Assembly (NCBI GenBank): GCA_003024985.2
Contig: PXIH01S0037688.1
Strand: one strand, 5' to 3'
From: Euperipatoides rowelli
Lineage: Eukaryota > Onychophora > Udeonychophora > Euonychophora > Peripatopsidae
DNA length: 11,948 bases
This document shows positions 1 through 8,062 of this stretch, one piece after another. Position 1 is the stretch's first letter. Every line of letters starts with the position of its first letter. The notes below the pieces were generated by a model. It made no database searches, had not been told where the DNA came from, and was given only the letters and a program-made list of their open reading frames with translations. Both the position numbers and the translations under genes were made by a program.

Positions 1-689
1 AAGTGACATTTAACCATATTCCCCTTGTTTACCCATAAATAGTAATAAAATATTTAAAAACACATGTTTAGAATATTCACACAACTTTAGTATTAGTATA
101 TATCATGTTTTAATACATGTATGGTAGATGAATATAAATCTTTGTGAACAATCAAGAGAGTTGCCACTCATTCCTGAAAGTTCCACCCACAGGTCTTTTA
201 GGGAGGCAACTTGTTGCCGCCCATTAAAAAAATGAATGTCGAACCCTGTACAGTATATATATATATAAAAAATTTATGTACTTGGAGAAAGATAAGAACA
301 TTTTTAAAAGAGAGGTGAGATGATATTAGAGTCAACATTAAGAGGTTCCTAAGGGATGACTATATGAATATGCACACTACATACTAATTAATCTTAACTG
401 TATTTGATACAATTCAAAAGTTTTAAACATATGCTGTATTTGATGGTTAGAAAAAATTATACTGTATTTGATACAGCTAGAAAAAAATTATAGTGTATTT
501 TTAAATGTATTTAAAAAAAGTTCTAAAACGAACTTTTTAAAAACACTTAAGAGAAAAAAAGTTTCATAAAACATATACCGGTAGTGTATTTCATAGAATT
601 TAAATATTTCAGAAGTCAAATAATAAAAATTCATGTAGTTAAAAAAAATTTCATGTAGTTAAAAAAAAAAAGCTCTTTAAGAGATTATG
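1..689. other. AT-rich stretch without a recognised gene
   Basis: No coding frame on either strand resembles a protein I know. Visible structure is small: a hairpin with GGCAAC/GTTGCC arms near 203-216, a (TA)7 run at 254-267 preceded by ACAG, three copies of CTGTATTTGAT(A/G) between about 400 and 475, a hairpin with 9-bp arms at 515-538 (AAAAAGTTC / GAACTTTTT), and a 20-bp direct repeat (TCATGTAGTT plus an A-run) at 631-670. The minus-strand PolB frame that enters from the right meets a stop at 651-653, and its similarity fades near 690. Confidence 0.6.
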
Positions 690-1730
690 CTTAAAATAAT
701 TTTTAATATAATAGATATAAGATGACTGAATATGTTTATATAAAATCTTAGGATCCGTGGATTTCTCAAGCAGGCACTTGAAATCAGCATAAATAACAAA
801 AGGTGCTTTATGACACCTTTCATATTCTTTTAAATTTTAAAAATGTTATTTAAATTGTTTGGGGGCAGTTTTATGGGCTAAACAATACAATTGATGTTTA
901 TCCATTAAATCCTGTCTCCCATAATTTTCCAAACAATTATGACAAATAAAAGTATGGTGAGCATGTTTAGTCATTAGTGATCCCAAGAGCCTGCTTAAAT
1001 TTTTTAAAAGAACATAATGAGTATTTTCATCTTTAATGAAAAGTAAATCCACAGACCTAGGGTGAATGATTTCCATATTCATATATAGAGGATAAAATGT
1101 TTTGTCTTCATTAACTCCAATAACTTTAACTGAAATCTCATTCATTCTTTAAAATTTTGGGATGTCAGTTAATGTTATTGGAAAATCAAGGTTGTCAAAT
1201 TTTAATTCATCTGTAAAATTTTGATATTTGAATTGATGTTCTGGGTGAACACCTACTGGGTGGAGGTGGGCAATAATACTCCACATAAAACATTTCTCAT
1301 CCCTTAGGTTCTTTACATTAATGCATGCCTTTTTATTTTTAATGTAGGGTGGCAGATCAATGTAAGAGCTACCTCTTAATACNTCACATCTATTGAGACA
1401 AAGCTCTATAAATGAGATAGATAATAAAACTCATCCAGAACATTTATGGGTTAAATCATCTATCTCACTTAAAATGGATGCGATTTATGACTAATACCTC
1501 ACTAATGGATGTGTTCTTAGTAATGAGTTCATTTTTAGTTTTGAAAGGGAAAGTTTTAGAGTCCTCACCTCATAAAAAATATATTCTAAACGTAAACTCA
1601 CCTTGAGAGTACCCTGTTCATTTAGTGTAAGATGAATACGGTTCACAAGGTGACGATTAGCTATTCTCAAAAATATAGGGATGTCTATTTTTGAGAAGTA
1701 TGAGGCAATCTCCAAGTTTGAAGACAGCAT
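690..1730 (-). pseudogene. polB: Protein-primed DNA polymerase B relic (Polinton/Maverick/adintovirus type), N-terminal to Exo I part
   Basis: The minus strand keeps one frame across this span and reads as the amino-terminal part of the protein-primed family-B DNA polymerase that replicates Polintons/Mavericks and related adintoviruses. In order: a region with HLTLNEQGTLKVSL; SG-stop-V where the family usually has SGWV; LRGSSYIDLP at about 1350-1379; DEKCFMWSI; a C-x2-C-x12-H-x3-C zinc finger at 882-944 (CHNC...HQLYC); then APFVIYADF, exonuclease motif I, at about 780-800. In-frame stops lie at 1491-1493, 1485-1487, 1431-1433, 1149-1151, 846-848 and 837-839. The second acidic residue of Exo I (DFE in the family) is K here, codon 777-779. 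Exo II, Exo III and all polymerase motifs are absent. The base at 1383 is N. The longest open piece is 99 codons (846-1145). Family assignment rests on recognising the motif order; a search is needed to choose between Polinton and adintovirus. Confidence 0.86.
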
Positions 1731-2339
1731 TGGAATGCCGTTTCAACTTGATAAGGTTCAATATCATCATATAAATCATTTATAGCGTTAGCTATATCAT
1801 CATTATCAGTGATATTGCCTTCATGATTTTTTTCTAAAGCCTCTAAATATTTTTTAATGATTTGATCTTTCTTCAAGTACTCATCATCCTCACTATCAGA
1901 ATTATAAATAGTTCATCTTGAGGGGGAGGCACATGAGATTGATCAGGGGAATAGGAACAGGGTGGTTTCTGGTTGAGGTGAAAAATCCTGTAGTCGACCA
2001 CCTTCTACTTGATGTGGAGGAGAAACAGATCCAATGAATTTTTCGATACTCCCGATTCATCAGTTAGGAATAATCAACTATAGGTTTTTTTCAGTGGTGT
2101 AGGATCAAGTGATATACCTCCTACTGGACATTTCAATAACCTTTTTGGTTTTTGAGGGGGTGGAAGTGGTATAAAAACAGGGTGGAGGTGATACAGGGGT
2201 TACTACAGTAAATGCAGGGGGTTGAGGTAAAATATTTTCTTTAAAAATAGGGAGATTCATCATAGCAATGTTACATCTAAAAATGATTTAGGTAAATATA
2301 TCTTACCTCCCCTGATTTGTTGACTTGGTTGGGGTTCAT
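1731..2339 (-). pseudogene. Proline-rich and acidic head of the same PolB relic, frame-shifted
   Basis: Upstream of the recognised PolB part, the minus strand keeps coding character in changing frames. From about 2334 to 1909 one frame contains GGKIYLPKSFLDV, proline-rich stretches such as PLPPPQKPKR, then CPVGGISLDPTPLKKTY and VPPPQDEL, with several stops. Near 1905 the reading passes to a second frame with NSDSEDDEYLKKDQ and a lysine/glutamate-rich helix-like part down to about 1740. Near 1730 it passes to the frame of the recognised PolB. A proline/acidic, poorly conserved head is common before the conserved part of these polymerases. The first ATG downstream of the candidate intron is at 2337-2339, but it opens only a 20-codon frame, so a small indel must separate it from the longer frame. 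Continuity with polB is inferred from strand, order and spacing. It could instead be a separate upstream gene. Confidence 0.55.
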
Positions 2340-2458
2340 TTCTTCTTCAATGAACTACTATAGATGTAGGTATTCAAGAGTTGGTGAAGTTCCGATGTAG
2401 TGTGGTAGAGCTCTCTCACAACTTTTGAATAGCTGGAGTTTCAGAAGTAGAGTGAAAT

Positions 2459-2581
2459 CTAAAAATAAAAAAGAAGAGAAAAACAAAGTTATGAATATAT
2501 GGTGTATAATAATCTAAAAATTAAAATATAAACATTAAAAAAAATCTTAAAACAATATTAGAGAAATTATTAAAAACTCAC
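2459..2581 (-). other. Candidate 123-nt spliceosomal intron in the 5' leader of the PolB relic
   Basis: On the minus strand, a GTGAGT donor (2576-2581) is followed by an AT-rich body, a possible branch site (CATAAC), a long pyrimidine tract (TTTTTCTCTTCTTTTTTATT) and a TTTTTAG acceptor ending at 2459. The preceding leader, from the TATA box to 2582, contains no ATG, so exon 1 would be untranslated and the first ATG would fall in exon 2 at 2339. Splicing is inferred from signal quality and position only. Confidence 0.5.
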
Positions 2582-2630
2582 TTTTTTATATAATGAATTC
2601 TTTTTGATTTGAATAAAGCAATTTGAGTAT

Positions 2631-2646
2631 CTCTCTCTCTCTCTCT
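2631..2646. repeat. (CT)8 microsatellite
   Basis: Eight perfect CT units. On the minus strand this is a GA run inside the putative 5' leader, downstream of the TATA box. GA runs near animal promoters can bind GAGA-type factors, but here it may be a plain microsatellite. Confidence 0.9.
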
Positions 2647-2700
2647 AAGCCACAATAGCACTGGTAGTGGATCAGCAAAGACAAATGATTTCCTATGACG

Positions 2701-2871
2701 TTTTATACCCTTGGATTCGCATGAGTAAGATCTGAGATTAGCCAATGAAATCATTTCACTATCCAATGGATTCTCATGAAAGTTCCGAGATTAGCCAATG
2801 AAATCATTTTCCTATCCATTGGATTCACATGAGTAGTTCTGAGATTAGCCAATGAAATCATTTTACTATTC
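2701..2871 (-). promoter_or_regulatory. Candidate Pol II promoter: TATA box plus three CCAAT boxes, reading toward the PolB relic
   Basis: Read on the minus strand, three ATTGGCTAAT (inverted CCAAT) elements sit at about 2848-2853, 2794-2799 and 2741-2746 (core GCCAAT positions), followed 34 bp downstream by TATAAAA at 2701-2707. CCAAT boxes bind the trimeric factor NF-Y and usually lie 40-100 bp upstream of transcription starts, so order, orientation and spacing fit a promoter firing toward the decayed polB gene. No convincing initiator stands at the ideal distance. Promoter function is inferred. Confidence 0.5.
2711..2871. repeat. Three tandem ~54-bp units, each with a CCAAT box
   Basis: Units begin at 2711, 2766 and 2819 (TGGATTC near each start) and share the order TGGATTC, CATGA, GAGATTAGCCAATGAAATCATTT. 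Spacing of the CCAAT cores is 53 and 54 bp. The outer parts differ by substitutions and small indels while GATTAGCCAATGAAATCATTT is nearly invariant in all three. Confidence 0.9.
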
Positions 2872-2962
2872 TTCAGTAACAGGAGCAAGATCCATATTAA
2901 TCTAATTAAACCTTTTACATACTAATCCTATTAATTTTTACAAGCTAATCTAATGAGTATAT

Positions 2963-3112
2963 AAAATATTATTTTAATAACTTTTATTATAAAAATACAT
3001 TAAAGGATTACCAAAAGTATTTTTTTAAGGTTAAATACAAAATATTATTTTAATAACTTTTATTATAAAATATATTAAAGGATTACAATAACTATTTTTT
3101 AAGGTTAAATGC
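2963..3112. repeat. Two-copy tandem repeat, 76-bp period
   Basis: Unit 1 starts at 2963 and unit 2 at 3039. Both contain AAAATATTATTTTAATAAC, TTAAAGGATTAC and AAGGTTAAAT in the same order with a few substitutions. No coding or structural role is visible. Confidence 0.88.
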
Positions 3113-3244
3113 ACCAACAATAAATACCAGATTTAATGTTAACTTTGTTGTCAGCATTTTAAAAATTGGAATATAAAAAATTATAAAGAACATTTTTTTT
3201 ACTAAAAAAAATCAGATACAGTAATAAAAATATAAAAATCAAGT

Positions 3245-3258
3245 GGGGGGGGGGGGGG
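3245..3258. repeat. G14 homopolymer (C14 on the minus strand)
   Basis: Fourteen uninterrupted G residues in otherwise AT-rich DNA. On the minus strand it forms a C tract just 3' of the tRNA-like sequence, so it may be part of a tRNA-derived element. Confidence 0.9.
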
Positions 3259-3265
3259 CAATATT

Positions 3266-3341
3266 TGGAACATCCAAGATGTGAACTCACATCGATTGGA
3301 TTGAGAATCAAACTATTTATCTGATGAGCTAAACAAATAAG
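3266..3341 (-). pseudogene. tRNA-like sequence or tRNA-derived SINE head
   Basis: On the minus strand, a TAGCTCATCAG segment (3321-3331) matches the Pol III A-box/D-arm start TAGCTCA, and AGTTCACATCT matches the B-box pattern (GGTTCGANTCC) at 7 of 11 positions. They are about 45 nt apart, the spacing expected inside a tRNA. Between them TTTGA-TTCTCAA-TCCAA can form an anticodon arm with one mismatch and a CUC anticodon. The acceptor stem and D stem do not pair well, so this is a decayed tRNA or SINE head, not a working gene. The C14 tract lies just 3' of it. Confidence 0.5.
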
Positions 3342-3344
3342 GAT

Positions 3345-3719
3345 ACATACGAGCATCAAATTAGGTTATAGAAATCTATTGGTAATATTAAGTAATAAAT
3401 ACAGCATTGTTAAGTATGTGCTGTAATAATATCAAGTAGGCTGAATTATGAGTACCGTATATAAAAATATTTGTTTTGATATTAACTTTAGTTGTATTAA
3501 AAATGACTGAGAAGTTAATTTGCTTTATTAAAAATGATTGTGAGGAATAAACACTGTAACAGTATTAGGTTCACTCATTCACTTCTGATTTTTTTTGTGT
3601 GTTAATGTTTTGCTTTTCCAATCATAAGTTTATTTATATGAATTTTAGTGATTGTGTTTTGAATTAAATCTAGCACTAAAAGATGAATGCTTATTCTCAA
3701 TAAATAAATATTTAAAATC
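3345..3719. other. AT-rich stretch, nothing recognised
   Basis: Neither strand holds a plausible coding region. Short runs of TTATTAAAAATGA recur near 3495 and 3525. I see nothing else to annotate. Confidence 0.6.
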
Positions 3720-5170
3720 TATTCGTTGCAGTCGGTGTTAATGCGGAGTCTCCGAACACAACTAGAATAGCAATGATTTCACTTACCGCTAGTCAAAATT
3801 ATGAAGTACCAATCAACTTTAAATATTTATATTTAAACTATAGGTGATTTAATTGTGTGGTAATTTGTATATGTTCATTATAGATGAGACATTAAAAACT
3901 AATTCCAGTATTAAATTCAGTATTACTTTAAATAAATAAAGGAGCAAAAGTTTCACTTGCTATAGTTAGAATGCATTCTCTTTTTGGGTTTTAAAGCGTA
4001 GTCTCGAAAAAAACATCGCCTCAAGGAAGTGTTGTAGTCATTTTGTATAAATTACATCGACATGGTTTAGCCTTTATATTTTTAAACTAATAGCAATTTT
4101 AATCTCATTTATTTATTTTATTTGGATCAATGTGGATTTATATTAGGGTTAATATGTTGAAGCTAATCACAGTGTTAAAATAAATCTACAGTATATTAAA
4201 AAAGACATTGAGCGTGTACATATCGGCAAACATCAATTTGCTGTTGTGTCCTATAGTTTTCCCCTCAATTCTAGCTGTAAATCATTTAGTGCTGTACATT
4301 TCTCTAGAAGTTTTAATATAAAAAATATTTAATTTTTATTTTGAGTGTATTATTTTTTTAATTTGGTAATTAAAAAAAATACTTACGATTTCGAGTGTAT
4401 TATTTTCATATGGTTATTTTTAATATACTTATTTTAATGTATTTAAACCGTGTATATTAAAAAAAAACAACGAATGAATATGTACTGTAACAACTAGTGA
4501 GTTGATTTTCTTAGGTACATGTCAGTAAACATCGGCAATTAGCTGTTGTGTCTTCACCCAATTCTAGCGGTAAATCGTTTGGTACTATATGTTTATAACT
4601 AATTGAAATATATTGAGTTTAATTAAAAATGTGAATCAAAATGTAAAATAATTCTTAATATAAAAACTTTTTTTTTCTTTGCTACTATGGTTGATTTTAA
4701 AAAAGACAGTATTCATTGATATACGGAGAATGCATTCCATCGTACTGCGCAATCTCAGAAAAAAAAAACACTTCCTCAGGCAAGACTGGGAATGTCTACG
4801 GAAAATGTGAATAGCGATCAAGTTTTGATGTTTATACAGTATTTAAACTATAACTCATTCAATTGTATTTGTAATATTTATAGTAGGATTAAATTTAATA
4901 TGTTGAATCTAACCGCAGTCTCGAAATAAATCTATAATACATTGAAATAGCCGAACGTAGTTACAGTACTTGTTAGTGATTTTACATACGGTAACTTTTA
5001 ATATACTGTATAGATATTTTCTGATCAAACTATTAATAATCATTTTATCATTATGTAAGATTCTACCCCGACTAATTTGTGTACGGCGATTTCGATAATT
5101 TTATCAGTTATGAGCTACGAAGTCATTGCAGTATTAAAAATATAATAATGGCGTTGACCGCTAGTAGCCT
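3720..5170. repeat. Diverged tandem repeat block, one period about 750 bp, with nested shorter copies
   Basis: Matching segments recur in the same order. 3968-4040 (AGAATGCATTC, then GCGTAGTCTCGAAAAAAAC, then CCTCAAGGAAG) matches 4727-4790. 4151-4222 (AATATGTTGA, AATAAATCT) matches 4897-4965 with a 746-bp offset. 4213-4302 matches 4512-4590 (GTACAT, GCTGTTGTGTC, CAATTCTAGC, GTAAATC). Further GCGGAGTCTC-like copies are at about 3739 and 4911, and ACCGCTAG occurs at 3786 and 5158 and inverted at 4567. Divergence is high, so this is an old array. No coding region or known element family is recognised. Confidence 0.65.
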
Positions 5171-5544
5171 AATTTTAAAAATATTCATAATTATATTTAA
5201 TAAGATAGGAGTTTTGTAATCATTTAAATAATTATCTTAACCATCCTATTCAATTTCAAGTTGATCGCATGTTTTTGAAAAATTATGAATTTATCCAGAC
5301 CCCTAACTCCCACTCCCCTTCAAGATATGAACTCCTTTTGGAATTGATTTCACACCTTAATGTGAAATGCAATCTTGAGTTACAATGTAATCAGAACATT
5401 TTTAAATTTATTCAATTTTATGATTTTTTGAAAAAAAAAATTGTGCCCATTTTGAATAAATTATCCATTATTTTGAATAAACTAATGAGTTATTCAATTT
5501 TCATGAAAATTTTTTTTTTAATTTGCTAAGTTATTCGTGTATGT
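5171..5544. other. AT-rich stretch without a recognised gene
   Basis: A plus-strand open frame of 86 codons at 5269-5529 is rich in I, L, K, N and F, has homopolymer-driven composition and resembles no family I know. Its end overlaps A/T runs. I do not call it a gene. Confidence 0.6.
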
Positions 5545-6355
5545 TTCTGGGCACTTCCGGTCTGCCATCTTGGATTTTGCATTACGGGTAATATGGCCTA
5601 GAACCTAAACCAGAAGTCAGCCATCTTGAATGATGTCACTTCTGACCTTAAAATGCCCTAAAACAGGAGCAGGAAGTTAGCCATCTTGGATTTTGTAATG
5701 CATTTTGGGAAGGTGTGCCAGAAAACTAGAACCTAAAACAGGAAGTCAGCCATCTTGGTGGTCTAGAACCTAAAACACTAAAACAGGAAGTCAGCCATCT
5801 TGAATTTTGCATTGTGGGAAGGTGAGCTTGAACCTAAAACACTAGGACAGAAGTCAGTCATCTTGGTGTCCTAGAAAATAACTTCTAGTACAGGAAGTCC
5901 ACCATCATGGATTTTGTAATGCATTAAGGGAAGGTGAGTTTGAACCTAAACAGGAAATAGGAAGTCACTCATTTGAAATTACGTCACTTCCGGTCTTAAA
6001 AAACCCTTAAACCTACCAAAAAATGGGAACCGTAAGTCAGCCATCTTGGATTTTACAATGTATTATGGGACATTACCCATAATACATAAAATAGCATCAT
6101 ATGATGTCATTTCCGGTAAAAAAAAATCCTTAAACCTCTAAGAAACATGAACCTGAAGTTGGCCATCTTGGATTTGAACCGGAAATGATGTCATATGATT
6201 CTATATTATGGATAATATATGTCCCATAATACATTGTAAAAAAGAATCATGACGTCATTTCTGGTATAAAAAAACTTAAACCTATAAGAAACAGGAACCG
6301 GAAGTCGGCCACCTTGTATTTGAACTGGAAGTGGCCAAACCGGAAGTGAGCTCGA
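5545..6355. repeat. Minisatellite array 1 rich in ETS-like and YY1-like motifs
   Basis: About eleven degenerate copies of a unit whose core is GGAAGTCAGCCATCTTGG, many followed by ATTTTGTAATGCATTATGGGA. Copies start near 5560, 5612, 5670, 5738, 5785, 5848, 5897, 5958, 6031, 6152 and 6299. GGAAGT reads as an ETS-family core and GCCATCTT (AAGATGGC on the other strand) as a YY1 core. ACTTCCGGT and CCGGAA copies also occur, and a TGACGTCA palindrome lies near 6249. The part from 5843 is homologous to array 2. Binding is inferred from motif knowledge; no coding frame is credible. Confidence 0.85.
6051..6241. repeat. Foldback (imperfect inverted repeat) inside array 1
   Basis: The left arm 6051-6116 (TTTTACAATGTATTATGGGA ... 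GATGTCATTTCCGG) is the approximate reverse complement of the right arm 6179-6241. The arms are about 65 bp and enclose a ~62-bp spacer carrying one GGCCATCTTGGATT copy. The layout resembles a MITE or foldback element, but no target-site duplication is evident because the surroundings are themselves repeated. Confidence 0.8.
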
Positions 6356-6467
6356 ACATACAAATTACATCTACTTCAGCTCCTAACACATTTCTTATAA
6401 CCTTATGGTTTCAACCATATTTTTTTTAATACTGATGTAAAAATGTCATACTAAATTTTTTTTTCTA

Positions 6468-6612
6468 CTGTTATTTTTCTACTATTGTATTTACGGCCAT
6501 TGCACAATGGTTCATGCTCATGAATCATGCCAAGCGGTATAGGTCATCCTTTGTGACTGCTGTGAGCCATTGATACCTGATACCTACCTGTTATTTTTCT
6601 ACTATTGTATTT
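6468..6612 (+). mobile_element. SINE-like 95-bp insert flanked by perfect 25-bp direct repeats
   Basis: A 25-bp sequence starting CTGTTATTTTTCTACTATTG occurs at 6468-6492 and again, identical, at 6588-6612. Between them lie 95 bp (6493-6587), richer in G and C than the surroundings. Read on the plus strand the insert begins with two tight palindromes, CCATTG-CA-CAATGG and TTCATG-CT-CATGAA, and ends in a short tandem tail TGATACC-TGATACC-TAC. A body with a short-repeat 3' tail and a long identical flanking duplication is the signature of LINE-mediated retroposition. The source RNA is not recognised; only the first five bases of GGTTCATGCTC fit a Pol III B box. The identical flanks suggest a young insertion. 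Confidence 0.7.
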
Positions 6613-6654
6613 GTTTCAAATTGCAATTAATAACTCAGCCCATCCTATCTTTAT

Positions 6655-8062
6655 TGACTATCTAATTAATTTCTTTATTTATTAATCAATTCGTATAAGG
6701 CGTTGCCTTGTTACAAACAATGTCATACAAAATATCAATGAATTATCAATACAAAAATATTTACAGTAAAAATAGTTAATTTGATTAATTGTTAAAGAAT
6801 GAGAGATAATTATGAACATAAAAGAACATATAAATAGAATTCTTAAACACAATCATATAAATCTCTATATGAAGGAAAATTAATCTAAAAATTTAATATT
6901 TTTAGAAAGACAAATATCCAGTAATTTCTTAAAAGCCTCTATAGAATGAGTACAAATTATTTCCATTGGTAAATCATTTCAATAGTCCTACGATGAATAA
7001 TTATAGATGCCATTCTGTTTGCACGCCTGTACTGTATTTGAAGTTTATAAAGATGATCCCTTAATGATATTCTATTTGCTGAACTTTATAACCCATATAT
7101 GTTAGAATCAATCATTTATAAATAAATAAATCTTTTATAAATAAACAATATATCACTTCTAATGATACTTTGTGAAGATACATTGAGACCAATGCTAACA
7201 AATCTTTCAATGTAACTTTTATAGTAATAATTTGGTATTCTCTTAGTTAATTTTCTGTAGCAGTTATTTATAGATTTTAAATCACCACAATTATAATATG
7301 AGATTGAAGATTGACAGTACAATATTATTGGAAGAATATAGTTTAAATGTATTTACATCAATGTATTTCAAATGATTTTTTATTACTGCACATCGACAAT
7401 TCATCCTACTATTAATATATTGTGCATGATTTGAAAAGGTGAACCTTTCATCATAAACAACACCCAAATCCTTGTGTATATCAATTCTAACTATAGGAGT
7501 ATCTTCCAAAAAAATATGAATAATTTTTTTTAAAACCAATTGACATCATTTTAGTTTTCTCAAAGTTAATAATTAATTCATTAGGTTTACACCAAAAAGA
7601 TAGCTTGTTAATGTCACTTTGAAGTTTAATTTGATCTTCCACACTATTTATCAAATAAAAAAATCTTATCATCAGCAAATTGAAGTATCATTTTGTATGA
7701 CCATTTCAAGATCTGAAAGGAAAAGATTAAAGAGCCTAACAGACAGAATAGATCCTTGTGGACGATCTTTGTAAATAAATTCATTTTTAGATTTGGCTCC
7801 ATTAATAACATTAACTGCTCTTTCTTTAAAATAATTAGATAGCCAATTTAACAGAAAGTAATCAAATTCTAAAGATTGTAATTCCTTAATATCTCAACTC
7901 CATTAACAATGTAATTGCTAAAATAAAAAAGATTTGTTGAAGTTGAGAACCCTTTTCGAAAGCCATGATGACTATTTGAGAGAATATTCATATTAATATA
8001 TTCGTTAATTCTACATGGACAGCGGAAACAGAGGGTCAACTAACAAGAGGGGTCAAAGTGCT
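6655..8062 (-). pseudogene. Non-LTR retrotransposon copy A (CR1/Jockey-like RT), truncated and broken
   Basis: Minus-strand remnant of a LINE polymerase that copies RNA at nicked target DNA. In transcription order: HGFRKGFSTS near 7970, PQGS motif B near 7760, FADD motif C at 7665-7679, a segment with LQSDINKLSFWC and NFEKTKMMS, DLGV, a connection region with NNCYRKLTKRI, and the C-terminal ending KNIKFLD with a stop at 6880-6882. A ~70-bp deletion near 7890, relative to copy B, removes motif A (DIKSVFD). Frames change near 7680, 7500 and 7310. The endonuclease domain is missing. The 3' UTR probably runs to about 6655 and contains a small hairpin at 6697-6709 (AAGGC/GCCTT) and AATAAATAAA near its end. 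The last ~60 bp up to 8062 are non-LINE flank shared with copy B. Clade is judged by motif style only. Confidence 0.85.

Noticed and set aside
2277-2306. Second possible intron (GTAAGA ... TTTTTAG) in the PolB head
   Set aside because: Only 30 nt, too short for a normal spliceosomal intron, and it would remove GGKIYLPKSF coding sequence.
2578-2766. 62-codon minus-strand open frame upstream of PolB
   Set aside because: Its start lies in the CCAAT repeat upstream of the TATA box and its end is created by the splice-donor sequence. The leader between TATA and donor has no ATG.
3159-3359. 66-codon minus-strand open frame
   Set aside because: It runs through the tRNA-like sequence and translates the C14 tract as a proline run; chance reading.
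4636-4821. 61-codon minus-strand open frame
   Set aside because: It lies inside the diverged tandem repeat block and has no counterpart in the other repeat copy.
5269-5529. 86-codon plus-strand open frame
   Set aside because: Composition follows A/T homopolymers; no motif, no recognisable family, no supporting context.
5545-6355. CRISPR-like array
   Set aside because: Units are degenerate, partly inverted, irregularly spaced and without unique spacers of constant length; other content is eukaryotic.
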